A stretch of 64,000 nt of DNA from Streptomyces flaveolus (lineage in GTDB: Bacteria > Actinomycetota > Actinomycetes > Streptomycetales > Streptomycetaceae). The translations under genes were made by a program, and so were the position numbers. The stretch lies in NCBI RefSeq assembly GCF_014648815.1, contig NZ_BMRV01000009.1, positions 1 through 64,000 of the forward strand. Direction: 5' to 3'. Below are positions 23,801 to 31,922 of the stretch, in pieces. The notes beneath the pieces are model-generated. The model made no database searches, had not been told where the DNA came from, and saw only the letters and a list, made by a program, of their open reading frames with translations. Positions within the stretch are counted from its first letter, which is position 1. Each line of letters opens with the position of its first letter.

Positions 23801-25798
23801 GCAGGCCTCGCGCTGCTCGTCGAGGTACGCCAGAACGTTGTCCGCCGCCCAGGCGTCCAGGCCCGCGGTGACCAGGCGCAGCCGGGCGTCCTCCTTGGTG
23901 AGGGAGCCGACCTCCCGCAGGAACGCGCCCAGCGCGCGGCCCAGTTCGAGGGGGCGGCCCAGCTGGTCGCCCTTCCAGAACGGCAGCCGGCCCGGTACGC
24001 CCGGAGCGGGGGAGACCAGCACCCGGTCGCGCGTGATGTCCTCGATGCGCCAGGAGCTCGTGCCGAGCGTGAAGACGTCCCCGACCCGGGACTCGTACAC
24101 CATCTCCTCGTCGAGCTCGCCGACCCGGCCGCCGCCCTTCTTGGGATCGGCGCCGGCGAGGAACACCCCGAAGAGCCCGCGGTCGGGGATCGTCCCCCCG
24201 GAGGTGACGGCGAGGCGCTGTGCGCCCGGGCGGCCGGTGACGGTCCCCGCGACCCGGTCCCACACCACGCGCGGGCGCAGCTCGGCGAAGGCGTCGGAGG
24301 GATAGCGGCCCGCGAGCATGTCCAGGACGGCCGTGAAGGCCGACTCCGGGAGGGAGGCGAAGGGGGCGGCGCGGCGGACGGTGGTGAGCAGGTCGTCGAC
24401 CTGCCAGGTGTCCAGCGCGGTCATCGCGACCAGCTGCTGGGCCAGGACGTCCAGCGGATTGGCGGGGACCCTCAGGGCCTCGATGGCGCCGCTGCGCATC
24501 CGCTCGGTGACCACGGCGGCCTGCACCAGGTCACCGCGGTACTTGGGGAAGACCACGCCCGTGGAGACCGCGCCGACCTGATGGCCCGCACGGCCGACGC
24601 GCTGGAGGCCGGAGGCGACGGAGGGCGGTGACTCCACCTGGACCACGAGGTCCACGGCGCCCATGTCGATGCCCAGCTCCAGGCTGGAGGTGGCGACCAC
24701 AGCGGGCAGGCGGCCCGCCTTGAGGTCCTCCTCGACGAGGGCGCGCTGCTCCTTGGAGACGGAGCCGTGGTGGGCGCGGGCGATCACGGGCGGGGCGCCC
24801 TGGGCCGCACCCGAGCCGCCCATGAGCTCGGCGGGGGAGTGGTGCTCGTCCAGGGGCTCGCCGGTCGCCCGTTCGTACGCGATCTCGTTGAGCCTGTTGC
24901 ACAGGCGCTCGGCCAGGCGGCGGGAGTTGGCGAAGACGATGGTGGAGCGGTGCGACTGGACGAGATCGGCGATCCGCTCCTCGACGTGCGGCCAGATCGA
25001 CGGGCGTTCGGCGCCCTCCTTGCCCTCGGTGACCGGGGAGCCGCCGAGCTCCCCCAGGTCCTCGACCGGGACGACGACGGAGAGGTCGAACTCCTTGCCC
25101 GAGTCCGGCTGGACGATCTCCACCTTGCCGCGGGGGGCGAGGAACCGGGCGACCTCGTCCACCGGGCGGACCGTCGCCGACAGGCCGATCCGGCGGGCCG
25201 GCTTCGGCAGCAGCTCGTCCAGCCTCTCCAGGGTGAGCGCGAGATGGGCGCCGCGCTTGGTGCCCGCCACCGCGTGCACCTCGTCCAGGATCACCGTCTC
25301 CACGCCGGTCAGCGCGTCGCGCGTGGCCGACGTCAGCATCAGGAACAGGGACTCCGGGGTCGTGATCAGGATGTCCGGCGGGCGGGTGGCCAGAGCCCGG
25401 CGCTCGGCGGCCGGGGTGTCTCCCGAACGGATGCCGACCTTCACCTCGGGCTCGGGCAGACCGAGCCGGACGGACTCCTGGCGGATGCCGGTCAGGGGGC
25501 TGCGCAGATTGCGCTCGACGTCGACGGCCAGGGCCTTGAGCGGAGAGACGTACAGCACCCGGCAGCGCTTCTTCGGGTCGGCCGGCGGGGGCGTGGAGGC
25601 CAGCTGGTCCAGGGCGGCGAGGAAGGCGGCCAGCGTCTTGCCGGAACCGGTGGGCGCGACCACCAGCACGTCCGAGCCCTCCGAGATGGCCTGCCACGCA
25701 CCCGCCTGGGCGGCGGTGGGCGCGGAGAAGGCCCCCGTGAACCAGCCGCGGGTCGCGGGGGAGAAGCCGTCCAGGGCTCGGTGTGCGGAGCTGACCAT
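20828..25798 (-). CDS. lhr: Lhr-family ATP-dependent 3'-5' helicase
   Basis: 1656 aa, the size of full-length Lhr. SF2 motifs: Walker A APTGSGKT (48-55), DEVH (172-175), SATVRPVDEVARFL, then helicase-C with VATSSLELGIDMGAVD and QRVGRAGHQ. The Lhr-core winged-helix and beta-barrel region follow (for example HSPFGAQVHAPWALAL), and then the long C-terminal Lhr domain with tandem winged helices. A Gly/Pro-rich insertion with many Gly-Asp repeats (about 20900-21560) interrupts the last third. In mycobacteria Lhr is a mitomycin-inducible DNA-damage helicase. ATG 25798 is chosen because the conserved N-terminus starts there; CACGAT lies 6 nt upstream (leaderless candidate). Confidence 0.94.
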   Translation of the reverse strand: MVSSAHRALDGFSPATRGWFTGAFSAPTAAQAGAWQAISEGSDVLVVAPTGSGKTLAAFLAALDQLASTPPPADPKKRCRVLYVSPLKALAVDVERNLRSPLTGIRQESVRLGLPEPEVKVGIRSGDTPAAERRALATRPPDILITTPESLFLMLTSATRDALTGVETVILDEVHAVAGTKRGAHLALTLERLDELLPKPARRIGLSATVRPVDEVARFLAPRGKVEIVQPDSGKEFDLSVVVPVEDLGELGGSPVTEGKEGAERPSIWPHVEERIADLVQSHRSTIVFANSRRLAERLCNRLNEIAYERATGEPLDEHHSPAELMGGSGAAQGAPPVIARAHHGSVSKEQRALVEEDLKAGRLPAVVATSSLELGIDMGAVDLVVQVESPPSVASGLQRVGRAGHQVGAVSTGVVFPKYRGDLVQAAVVTERMRSGAIEALRVPANPLDVLAQQLVAMTALDTWQVDDLLTTVRRAAPFASLPESAFTAVLDMLAGRYPSDAFAELRPRVVWDRVAGTVTGRPGAQRLAVTSGGTIPDRGLFGVFLAGADPKKGGGRVGELDEEMVYESRVGDVFTLGTSSWRIEDITRDRVLVSPAPGVPGRLPFWKGDQLGRPLELGRALGAFLREVGSLTKEDARLRLVTAGLDAWAADNVLAYLDEQREACGHVPNDRTIVVERFRDELGDWRVVVHSPFGAQVHAPWALALGARLSERYGMDAQVMHADDGIVLRLPDADLMGLDLLDQEPSKPGLEYDAEQAPVGAADVVFDKGDVDRVVTDQVGGSALFASRFRECAARALLLPRRNPGKRTPLWQQRQRAAQLLEVASEYGSFPIVLEAVRECLQDVFDVPGLVELMGDVETRKVRLVEVTTPEPSPFARSLLFGYVAQFLYEGDSPLAERRAAALSLDSRLLAELLGQAELRELLDADVLGELERELQWLTEDRRVKDPEGVADLLRMLGPLTDTELAERGAEPQWARELAAARRAIKVRIAGADHWAAIEDAGRLRDALGTALPVGVPEAFTEPVKDPLGDLLARHARTHGPFTSVTAAARFGLGVAVTEGALQRLAAAGRVVQGEFHPAGIGQEWCDATVLRRLRRRSLAALRHELEPVSPAALGQFLPQWQHIGKGHALRGIDGLVRAVEQLQGASVPASALEKLVLPSRVADYTPAMLDELTAAGEVVWAGAGSLPGKDGWVSLYLADAAPVLLPPAHPLETTALHQSVLDSLSGGYGLFFRQIADQVRATTHPDVTDPQLADALWDLAWSGRLTNDTLSPLRALLGSGRTAGATAHRAKRAVPRGRYGSLTAAARATSRTGPPTVAGRWSLLPAREGDATVRAHALARTLLDRHGVVTRGAVAAEGVEGGFSAVYRILAAFEESGQARRGYVVEGLGAAQFAMEGAVDRLRAVANARERGDGPPGRAGFGNGGAGGHPSPDGSAPDWSSGDSPFDDFVVGGDGSPGTLGGPADVFASAQPLPRSRGDQVSPRDYAEPGAGGPRGGGAQGGFGLPHGSYDAGFPDRRGRPSPASRAVVLAAADPANAYGAALGWPEPPAGATHKPGRKAGSLVVLVEGEPALYMERGGKTLLLWPSDPDGQPAEDPALRAATEALAAAARAGSLGTVTVERINGATALTSPFGALLEEAGFIATPRGLRIRA

Positions 25799-25931
25799 GG
25801 ATCCATCGTGCACCCCGGCACTGACAAACGGCCTGAGCTGGGCGGATGATCCCCGGACGCGGCGCTCGTGCGGCGGCCCGGCCGGGTCACGCCGGCGGTG
25901 CCGGGCCGCCCGGGTGGCGCAGAATGGACCC

Positions 25932-26798
25932 ATGGCGGGATCGGGAGAGCGGGCGCGGCACTGGCAGTACGCCGAATTGCCCGGCGTCGATCTGCTGCGC
26001 GCCCAGTACATACGGAAGACCTTCGTCCGGCACACCCACGAGCACTTCGTCATCGCCGCCATCGCCGACGGCGTGGAGGTCTTCCACCACGGCGGGAGCG
26101 ACCAGTACGCCGGTGCCGGGTCGCTCGCGCTGGTCAATCCCGACACCCCGCACACGGGACGGGCCGGGGTGCCGGAGGGCTGGCGGTACGGGGCGGTCTA
26201 TCCGGCGCCCGAGCTGGTGGCCGCGATCGCGGCGGAGACGACCACCCTGCGCGGTACGCCGGGATTCGTCCGGCCGGTGCTCGACGACCCGTACACCGTC
26301 GAGCTGGTGCACCGGGTGCTGCGGGCCGCCGACGAGGGGAACGCGCTCGCCGCCGACACCCTGCTGCGGGTGGCCGTGACCCGGCTGCTGCGGCTGAACG
26401 GCGGCCCGCTGCCACGGCGGGAGGTGCGGACCGCCGGGGCCCGGGTGGCGGCACGCGCGCGTGCCGTGCTGGAGGAGCGGATGGCCGATCCCCCCAGCCT
26501 GGAGACGCTCGCCGCGGAGCTCGGGAGCAGCCCGTTCGCCTTGCTGCGGGCCTTCCGGAGCGCGTACGGGATGCCGCCCCACACCTGGCTGACGGACGCC
26601 CGGGTGCGCCGGGCGCGGCGGATGCTGGACGCCGGGACCACACCGGCCGAGGCCGCCGTCGCCGTGGGCTTCACCGACCAGCCGCACCTGAACCGGCACT
26701 TCGCACGGATCGTGGGCGTGCCGCCCGGCGCCTACCAGCGCGAGCGCAAGAACGTACAAGACGCGCGGCGGCGACTGCTCCTACCGTCCGAGGCGTGA
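25932..26798 (+). CDS. AraC-family regulator, probable controller of azlC/azlD
   Basis: 288 aa. The N-terminal cupin-like ligand-binding domain (about 10-150) has FVRHTHEHFVIAAIADGVE and NPDTPHTG. The C-terminal double HTH (about 185-280) has LETLAAELGSSPFALLRAFRSAYGMPPHTWL and FTDQPHLNRHFARIVGVPPGAYQ. It is divergent from lhr across 133 nt. The azlC start overlaps its stop (GTGA), so all three genes form one operon and the regulator probably senses the exporter's substrate. CAGAAT 6 nt before the ATG, with no ribosome site, suggests a leaderless mRNA. Confidence 0.9.
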   Translation: MAGSGERARHWQYAELPGVDLLRAQYIRKTFVRHTHEHFVIAAIADGVEVFHHGGSDQYAGAGSLALVNPDTPHTGRAGVPEGWRYGAVYPAPELVAAIAAETTTLRGTPGFVRPVLDDPYTVELVHRVLRAADEGNALAADTLLRVAVTRLLRLNGGPLPRREVRTAGARVAARARAVLEERMADPPSLETLAAELGSSPFALLRAFRSAYGMPPHTWLTDARVRRARRMLDAGTTPAEAAVAVGFTDQPHLNRHFARIVGVPPGAYQRERKNVQDARRRLLLPSEA

Positions 26799-27598
26799 CA
26801 GAACAGACAGCCGTACCCGACACGAGCGCCGTCGAAGGCAAGCCGGACGCCGCCGTCGTACGGGACGCCCTCGGGGTAGGAGTCGCCGTCGGACTGTCCG
26901 GGTTCGCCTTCGGGGTGACCTCGGCGGGCAGTGGGCTGACGTTGCCGCAGACGTGCGCGCTCAGCCTGCTGGTCTTCACCGGGGCCTCCCAGTTCGCGCT
27001 CGTGGGAGCGCTCGCGGCCGGCGGCAACCCGCTCACGGCCGCGGCGGGGGCCTTCTTCCTGGGCGTGCGCAACGCCTTCTACGGGCTGCGGCTGTCGCAG
27101 TTGCTGGCCCTCCCGCGCGCGGTGCGGCCGTTCGCCGCCCACTGGGTCATCGACGAGACGACGGCCGTGGCACTGGCGCAGCCGACGCGACGCAGCGTAC
27201 GGATCGGGTTCACCGTCACCGGTCTCACCCTGTACGTGCTGTGGAACCTCACCACCCTGCTCGGCGCACTGGGCGCGGAGGCCATCGGCGACACCGACGT
27301 CTGGGGCCTCGACGCGGCCGGCCCCGCGGTGTTCCTGGCGCTGCTCGCGCCGATGCTGAAGACCACCACCGAGCGTGTGGTCGCCGCCCTGGCCGTCCTG
27401 CTGGGGCTCGGTCTGCTGCCCGTCCTGCCCGCCGGTGTGCCCGTCCTGGTGGCGGCGCTGGCCGCGCCGGCCGTCCTGTGGGCGGAGGGACGCCGCCGGG
27501 CTTCCCCACGGCACGGCGAGGACGACGACCCACAGGACCGTGCACCAGACAGCGCACGGAGCCCCGGCCGGGGCTCCGGGACGGAGGGAGAGCGTTGA
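26795..27598 (+). CDS. azlC: AzlC-family branched-chain amino acid exporter, large subunit
   Basis: 267 aa with about seven or eight hydrophobic helices and family motifs GFAFGVTSAGSGLTLPQT, FTGASQFALVG and FFLGVRNAFYGL. AzlC/AzlD (BrnF/BrnE type) proteins export Ile, Leu, Val or Met. A long hydrophilic tail (about 40 residues) is atypical. GTG 26795 overlaps the araC stop; TACCGT 7 nt upstream could be an internal -10. Coupled to azlD by overlap. Confidence 0.88.
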   Translation: MTEQTAVPDTSAVEGKPDAAVVRDALGVGVAVGLSGFAFGVTSAGSGLTLPQTCALSLLVFTGASQFALVGALAAGGNPLTAAAGAFFLGVRNAFYGLRLSQLLALPRAVRPFAAHWVIDETTAVALAQPTRRSVRIGFTVTGLTLYVLWNLTTLLGALGAEAIGDTDVWGLDAAGPAVFLALLAPMLKTTTERVVAALAVLLGLGLLPVLPAGVPVLVAALAAPAVLWAEGRRRASPRHGEDDDPQDRAPDSARSPGRGSGTEGER

Positions 27599-27903
27599 GC
27601 ATCTGGATAGCGATCGGCGTGACCGCACTCGGCTGCTACGCCGTCAAACTCCTCGGGCTGCTGGTGCCCGCGGGCGCCCTGGAGCGGCCCCTGGTCAGGC
27701 GTCTCGCCGCCCTGCTGCCCGTCGCCCTCCTCGCCGCGCTGACCGCCCAGCAGACCTTCGCCGACGGGCAGGCGCTCGTCCTGGACGCGCGGGCCGCGGG
27801 GGTCGCCGCGGCCGCCGTGGCCCTGGTGCTGCGGGCTCCGTTCCTGCTGGTCGTCGCGGCGGCCGTGGTGGTCACCGCGGGTGTGCGCGCCATGGGCGGT
27901 TGA
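27595..27903 (+). CDS. azlD: AzlD-family exporter, small subunit
   Basis: 102 aa, four predicted helices (ISIWIAIGVTALGCYAVKLLG-type start, RRLAALLPVALLAALTAQQTF, AAAVALVLRAPFLLVVAAAVVV). TTG 27595 overlaps the azlC stop (TTGA), with GGAGGGAG just upstream. Forms the heteromeric exporter with AzlC. Confidence 0.85.
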   Translation: MSIWIAIGVTALGCYAVKLLGLLVPAGALERPLVRRLAALLPVALLAALTAQQTFADGQALVLDARAAGVAAAAVALVLRAPFLLVVAAAVVVTAGVRAMGG

Positions 27904-27912
27904 GGGCGCCGG

Positions 27913-28857
27913 TCAGCCGATGGGGCGGCCGTACGCCCGGAGCGTGCGCAGGGCGTCGAGCGTCACCCGGGGGCGTGCCTCCAGCGCGGGGGCGGGTGCC
28001 CAGTGGCGCCAGCGGACGGGCCAGCCGCCGTCCTCGTCCTGTTCCGCCGCGAGGAAGTCGAGGGAGCGGGCCATCTCGTCGTCCGTGAACCACGCGCGTG
28101 CGAGGGAGTGCGGCTCCCTCGCGTAGTCGTGGGGGAAGTGGTGCTCGCCCGGGGCGTAGCCCGGGGAGACCGGGTAGGTGTCGCGGGCGTCCGGATCGAG
28201 CACCGCGAGGCGCTGTTCGCGCACCAGGCGGCCCAGCCTCTCGGCCGCCGCACGCGCACGCGGGCGGTCGGGGGCGGCGTCCAGGAAGGCCACGGCGGCC
28301 TCGACCTCGTACGGGTGGGAGGTCCGCACCGACTCGACCGCCCGCCAGCAGAAGTCCGTGGCCCGGAACAGCCAGGCGTGCCAGACCTCGTTGCGGTGCA
28401 GCAGACCGACCACCGGACCGGTGGCGAGCAGCTCCCCGGGAGGGTCGTCCACCACGGGTACGAAGGGGGCGGCCGGGTAACCGCGCTGGCTGGGATGGAT
28501 CGCGGGCAGGGCTCCGTCGGCGGTGGAGACGGAGGTCAGATAGCGGCACACCCGTTCCACGCGCTGCCCGCCGCAGCGCCCGACGGCGTCCAGGACACGC
28601 AGGGCGTGGGCGGCGTGCAGCGGCTGGCTGACGGGGCCGCGCAGATCGGGCTCCAGGGCGTGACCGTACCCGCCGTCCTCGTTGCGGTAGGCGTCCAGCG
28701 CCGTCTCCACCGGCGCGGCGTCGCCGTCGCGGAAGTGGTAGGCGAACAGGCGTTGCTCCAGCACGCGCGCGGTGAGCCAGACGAAGTGCTCCGCGCGCGC
28801 GAGCGGGGAGCGCGCAGGGGGCGACGGGGGGAGTGGGGAAGCTCCGTTTTCGGCCAT
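27913..28857 (-). CDS. Prenyltransferase/squalene-oxidase repeat-like protein, substrate unknown
   Basis: 314 aa. Several QW-like repeats of the alpha-alpha toroid (YRNEDGGYGHALEPDL, AVGRCGGQRVERVCRYL, AAEQDEDGGWPVRW) are seen, as in terpene cyclases and prenyltransferases. No DXDD motif of squalene-hopene cyclase is evident, so it is probably a non-cyclase toroid protein. It is convergent with azlD across 9 nt. TACGGT (minus strand of 28865-28870), 7 nt before the ATG, suggests a leaderless start. Confidence 0.75.
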   Translation of the reverse strand: MAENGASPLPPSPPARSPLARAEHFVWLTARVLEQRLFAYHFRDGDAAPVETALDAYRNEDGGYGHALEPDLRGPVSQPLHAAHALRVLDAVGRCGGQRVERVCRYLTSVSTADGALPAIHPSQRGYPAAPFVPVVDDPPGELLATGPVVGLLHRNEVWHAWLFRATDFCWRAVESVRTSHPYEVEAAVAFLDAAPDRPRARAAAERLGRLVREQRLAVLDPDARDTYPVSPGYAPGEHHFPHDYAREPHSLARAWFTDDEMARSLDFLAAEQDEDGGWPVRWRHWAPAPALEARPRVTLDALRTLRAYGRPIG

Positions 28858-28938
28858 GCGTCAGACCGTAGGGCGGAAAGCGGTCCCAGCACCCGGTCCC
28901 GGCTCAGGGCCCACCCTCAGGGGCGGGATACTGGGGTC

Positions 28939-29133
28939 ATGCGGTTGACGGTCTTCTGGGAGCGGATGACGGAGCACTTCGGTCCGGGGTACGCCGACAC
29001 CTTCGCGCGCGATCACGTGATGACGGAGCTCGGCGGTCGTACGGTGCACGAGGCGCTGGACGCCGGCTGGGACGCCAAGGACGTGTGGCGAGTGGTCTGC
29101 ACCGTCATGAACGTGCCACAGGAGCAGCGCTGA
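28939..29133 (+). CDS. DUF3046 small protein
   Basis: 64 aa, matching the actinobacterial DUF3046 family (LTVFWERMTEHFGPGYADTFARDHVM, LGGRTVHEALDAG, VWRVVCTVMNVP), often found near recA. Function unknown; a compact helical protein with no signal. GATACT (28927-28932), 6 nt before the ATG, and no ribosome site suggest leaderless translation. Confidence 0.88.
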   Translation: MRLTVFWERMTEHFGPGYADTFARDHVMTELGGRTVHEALDAGWDAKDVWRVVCTVMNVPQEQR

Positions 29134-29193
29134 TCGGTCACGAAGATCGCGGACCGTGCGTTCGCTGTCGGTGGCGTGGGCGAGACTTGGTCC

Positions 29194-30498
29194 GTGGCAT
29201 CCACTGACGAGACCGGGCAGGCGACCCGGCACACCCCTCTGTCCGGCACGACGCCGCCCGCCCCGCCCCCCGCCGGCGGCAGCGCGGGACCGGGCGCCCG
29301 TATGCCGCGCTGGCTGCCGCGGGCCATGGTGCTGGCCCTGTCGCTGATCGCCGTCTTCCAGCTGGGCAGCTGGGCCTTCCACCAGCTCACCGGCCTGCTG
29401 ATCAACATCCTCATCGCGTTCTTCCTGGCGCTCGCCATCGAGCCCGCGGTGAGCTGGATGGCCGGGCGCGGCATGCGCCGGGGGCTGGCCACCTTCGTCG
29501 TCTTCCTCGCCGTGCTGGTCGCCGCCGCGGGGTTCGTGACGCTGCTCGGCTCCATGCTCGCGGGCCAGATCGTCAAGATGGTCGAGGACTTCCCCGACTA
29601 CCTCGACTCAGTGATCAACTGGGTCAACGGCCACTTCCACACCGAGCTCAGGAGGGTGGACGTCCAGGAGGGCCTGCTCCGCTCCGACTGGCTGCGCAAC
29701 TACGTGCAGAACAGCGCCTCCGGCGTCCTGGACGTGTCCGCGCAGGTCCTCGGGGGCCTCTTCCAGCTGCTGACGATCCTGCTGTTCTCGTTCTACTTCG
29801 CCGCCGACGGCCCCCGGCTGCGGCGCGGGCTGTGTTCCGTCCTGCCGCCCGCGCGGCAGGCCGAGGTCCTGCGCGCGTGGGAGATCGCCGTGGACAAGAC
29901 CGGCGGTTACCTGTACTCGCGCGGTCTGATGGCGTTGATCTCCGGCGTCGCGCACTACGTCCTGCTGGAGATCCTGGAGGTGCCCTACGCGCCCGCGCTG
30001 GCCGTGTGGGTGGGCCTGGTGTCGCAGTTCATCCCCACCATCGGCACCTATCTCGCGGGCGCCCTGCCCATGCTGATCGCGTTCACCGTCAACCCCTGGT
30101 ACGCGCTGTGGGTGCTGGGCTTCGTGGTGGTCTACCAGCAGTTCGAGAACTACGTGCTGCAGCCCAAGCTGACGTCGAAGACCGTGGACATCCACCCCGC
30201 GGTCGCCTTCGGCTCGGTCATCGCGGGCACCGCCCTACTGGGCGCCGTCGGCGCGCTGATCGCCATCCCGGCGGTCGCCACGCTGCAGGCGTTCCTCGGG
30301 GCGTACGTCAAGCGGTACGACGTCACGGACGATCCCCGCGTCCACGGGCACCGCGACCGCCGCGGGGCGGGGGCCGGGGCATTCACGCGCATACGGAAGC
30401 TGTGGGCCCGGCGACCGGACACGGCGCCCTCCGGGGCGGACGGCCCCGGGGACGGCGGACCCGGGCACCATGGCTCCGGTGGCGGTGGCACCGCCTGA
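29194..30498 (+). CDS. AI-2E/PerM-family transporter
   Basis: 434 aa with about seven or eight helices and the family core (LLINILIAFFLALAIEPAVSWM, SRGLMALISGVAHYVLLE, FIPTIGTYLAGALPML, QQFENYVLQPKL, HPAVAFGSVIAG). The family includes AI-2 exporters and Na+/H+ antiporters; substrate not determinable. A hydrophilic, Gly/Pro-rich C-terminal tail of about 60 residues is present. GTG 29194 is chosen because GAGACT lies 6 nt upstream; GTG 29176, six codons earlier, is possible. Tail-to-tail with the next gene, 4 nt apart. Confidence 0.88.
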   Translation: MASTDETGQATRHTPLSGTTPPAPPPAGGSAGPGARMPRWLPRAMVLALSLIAVFQLGSWAFHQLTGLLINILIAFFLALAIEPAVSWMAGRGMRRGLATFVVFLAVLVAAAGFVTLLGSMLAGQIVKMVEDFPDYLDSVINWVNGHFHTELRRVDVQEGLLRSDWLRNYVQNSASGVLDVSAQVLGGLFQLLTILLFSFYFAADGPRLRRGLCSVLPPARQAEVLRAWEIAVDKTGGYLYSRGLMALISGVAHYVLLEILEVPYAPALAVWVGLVSQFIPTIGTYLAGALPMLIAFTVNPWYALWVLGFVVVYQQFENYVLQPKLTSKTVDIHPAVAFGSVIAGTALLGAVGALIAIPAVATLQAFLGAYVKRYDVTDDPRVHGHRDRRGAGAGAFTRIRKLWARRPDTAPSGADGPGDGGPGHHGSGGGGTA

Positions 30499-30502
30499 GG
30501 GG

Positions 30503-31327
30503 TCAGTACGTCAGGGCGGCCCACACTCCGGCGGCGACGACGGCGGCCGCGTAGCAGCCCACCGCCACGGCCACGGTCCGCCGCCGTGGCGTCGCGTCCC
30601 ACGAGGTCAGGGACAGCAGCCAGGCCAGTACCGGCAGCACCAGGACGGCGTGCAGGCTCACCCCGTGCAGCGGCTTGAGCGGCGCCGTGGAGTGGTACGC
30701 CGCCTCCTGGTGGCCGGTCCGGGTGAGGACCACGCCACGCGCGATCATCGCGGCACCCGAAGCGAGCCCGACCAGCAGCAGCGCGAACCCGGACCGCACG
30801 GCGAGGGCCATGCCCGCCGGCCCCGTGGGACGGTGGCGGAACGACGCGACCGCGAACACGGTCAGCAGCACCACCAGCACGCCACCGCCCACCGCGAGGG
30901 ACATCGACACGGCCGTGTCGAACGACGTCTCCATGTCGAGGTGCGAGGGCACTCCGCGCCACGCCTGAAGGGTGATGCCGGCGACCTCGAGGACACAGTC
31001 GGCCGCGAACACGGCGAGCAGCGCGGCGCGCGGCCCCGGCCGGACGCGCAGGTACGAGGTGATCCAGGCGACCGCGATCAGCGTGATGCCGAAGGACAGC
31101 CCGAACGTCACCGGCTTGCGCCAGGAGACGGGCCCGTCCCAGGGGCCGCCGTCCACGGCGAACACCACCAGGTGCACGAGGCCCGAGAGGATCAGGAGGA
31201 GGCCGGTCGTGCGGCACGCGCGCGTCACCGGGGACCGGCCGGGCGGCAGGGGGTGCGCGGGCGGTGGGTCCGGTGCGGCCTGGTGGGCGGTTCCGGCGGC
31301 GGTGCGGGCGGTCCCCTCGTGCTGCAT
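30503..31327 (-). CDS. Integral membrane protein, function unknown
   Basis: 274 aa, about seven or eight predicted helices (for example LLLILSGLVHLVVFAV, VTFGLSFGITLIAVAWI, ALLAVFAADCVLEVAG, GVLVVLLTVFAVASF, TVAVAVGCYAAAVVAAGVWAAL). No catalytic motif or family is recognised with confidence. ATG 31327 has CAGGGT 6 nt upstream (leaderless pattern). The open frame runs further upstream without gene-like sequence. Confidence 0.75.
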   Translation of the reverse strand: MQHEGTARTAAGTAHQAAPDPPPAHPLPPGRSPVTRACRTTGLLLILSGLVHLVVFAVDGGPWDGPVSWRKPVTFGLSFGITLIAVAWITSYLRVRPGPRAALLAVFAADCVLEVAGITLQAWRGVPSHLDMETSFDTAVSMSLAVGGGVLVVLLTVFAVASFRHRPTGPAGMALAVRSGFALLLVGLASGAAMIARGVVLTRTGHQEAAYHSTAPLKPLHGVSLHAVLVLPVLAWLLSLTSWDATPRRRTVAVAVGCYAAAVVAAGVWAALTY

Positions 31328-31439
31328 GGGACGACCCTGTCGCGGACCCGCCGCCCGGTCGTCGTCCGTCCGGAGACACCTGCCGTACGCCCGGGGGAGC
31401 AGGGGACCTCGGTCCGGCTGACGGAAAGCCCCCAGGGGG

Positions 31440-31640
31440 TCAGCCCTGCGGTTCCTGCGGCTCGGCGTCGACCTCACGCAGGTTCCGGTCTCTCGCCTCG
31501 GTACGGGTCTCCGTGCGGTGACCGCGGGCGATGTAGTCCCGGACCACCGCCTCGACGGCGTCCTGGGGCGAGCCGATGCCGGCCAGGACCATGACCTCCA
31601 CCACCAGTTCGGCGTCGAGACTGATGCTGACCTTGGCCAT
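31440..31640 (-). CDS. VapB-like ribbon-helix-helix protein, orphan
   Basis: 66 aa. Residues 1-42 (VSISLDAELVVEVMVLAGIGSP then QDAVEAVVRDYIARG) fit the type II VapB/DUF2191 ribbon-helix-helix: a beta strand and two helices. The tail is charged (RTETRTEARDRN). A VapC toxin normally follows such a gene; none does here, so it is an orphan antitoxin or a stand-alone regulator. GAGGAGG sits just upstream of ATG 31640. It is divergent from recA. Confidence 0.75.
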   Translation of the reverse strand: MAKVSISLDAELVVEVMVLAGIGSPQDAVEAVVRDYIARGHRTETRTEARDRNLREVDAEPQEPQG

Positions 31641-31732
31641 GGGTCCCCTCCTCGCATCGCGTGCGCGCACTCTAGCCGTCGGCCGGGCCCTCGGCACCGG
31701 AGACGTACGCTCGGAGGTGCCGCGTGGTGCGC

Positions 31733-31762
31733 TTGACACGAAAATCGAACATCCATTCTTAT
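31733..31762 (+). promoter_or_regulatory. recA promoter with SOS (LexA) box
   Basis: TTGACA (31733-31738) is followed by GAACATCCATTC (31747-31758), an imperfect form of the actinobacterial LexA site GAAC-N4-GTTC, overlapping the -10 region (about 31757-31762). The same box is known in S. lividans recA, so DNA-damage induction is expected. Confidence 0.85.
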
Positions 31763-31824
31763 GGAGGCTCCGGCGAGGCTCGTGACGGGTGATTCGACTG
31801 GGTTTGGACGGAGAAGTGCCCGAG

Positions 31825-31833
31825 TTATCCACA
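31825..31833 (+). promoter_or_regulatory. DnaA-box-like 9-mer in the recA leader
   Basis: TTATCCACA is a perfect match to the classical DnaA box. It lies in the roughly 160-nt recA leader between promoter and ATG. A 9-mer this AT-rich is unlikely by chance at this GC content, but binding is unproven. Confidence 0.5.
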
Positions 31834-31922
31834 GGCCGGACCCGCACCGAGGCGCATTGTCAGTGGCAGGCATTAGCGTCTTTGACGTGAAGCGATCGAA
31901 TCAAGCAAACCGGGTGGAACCC

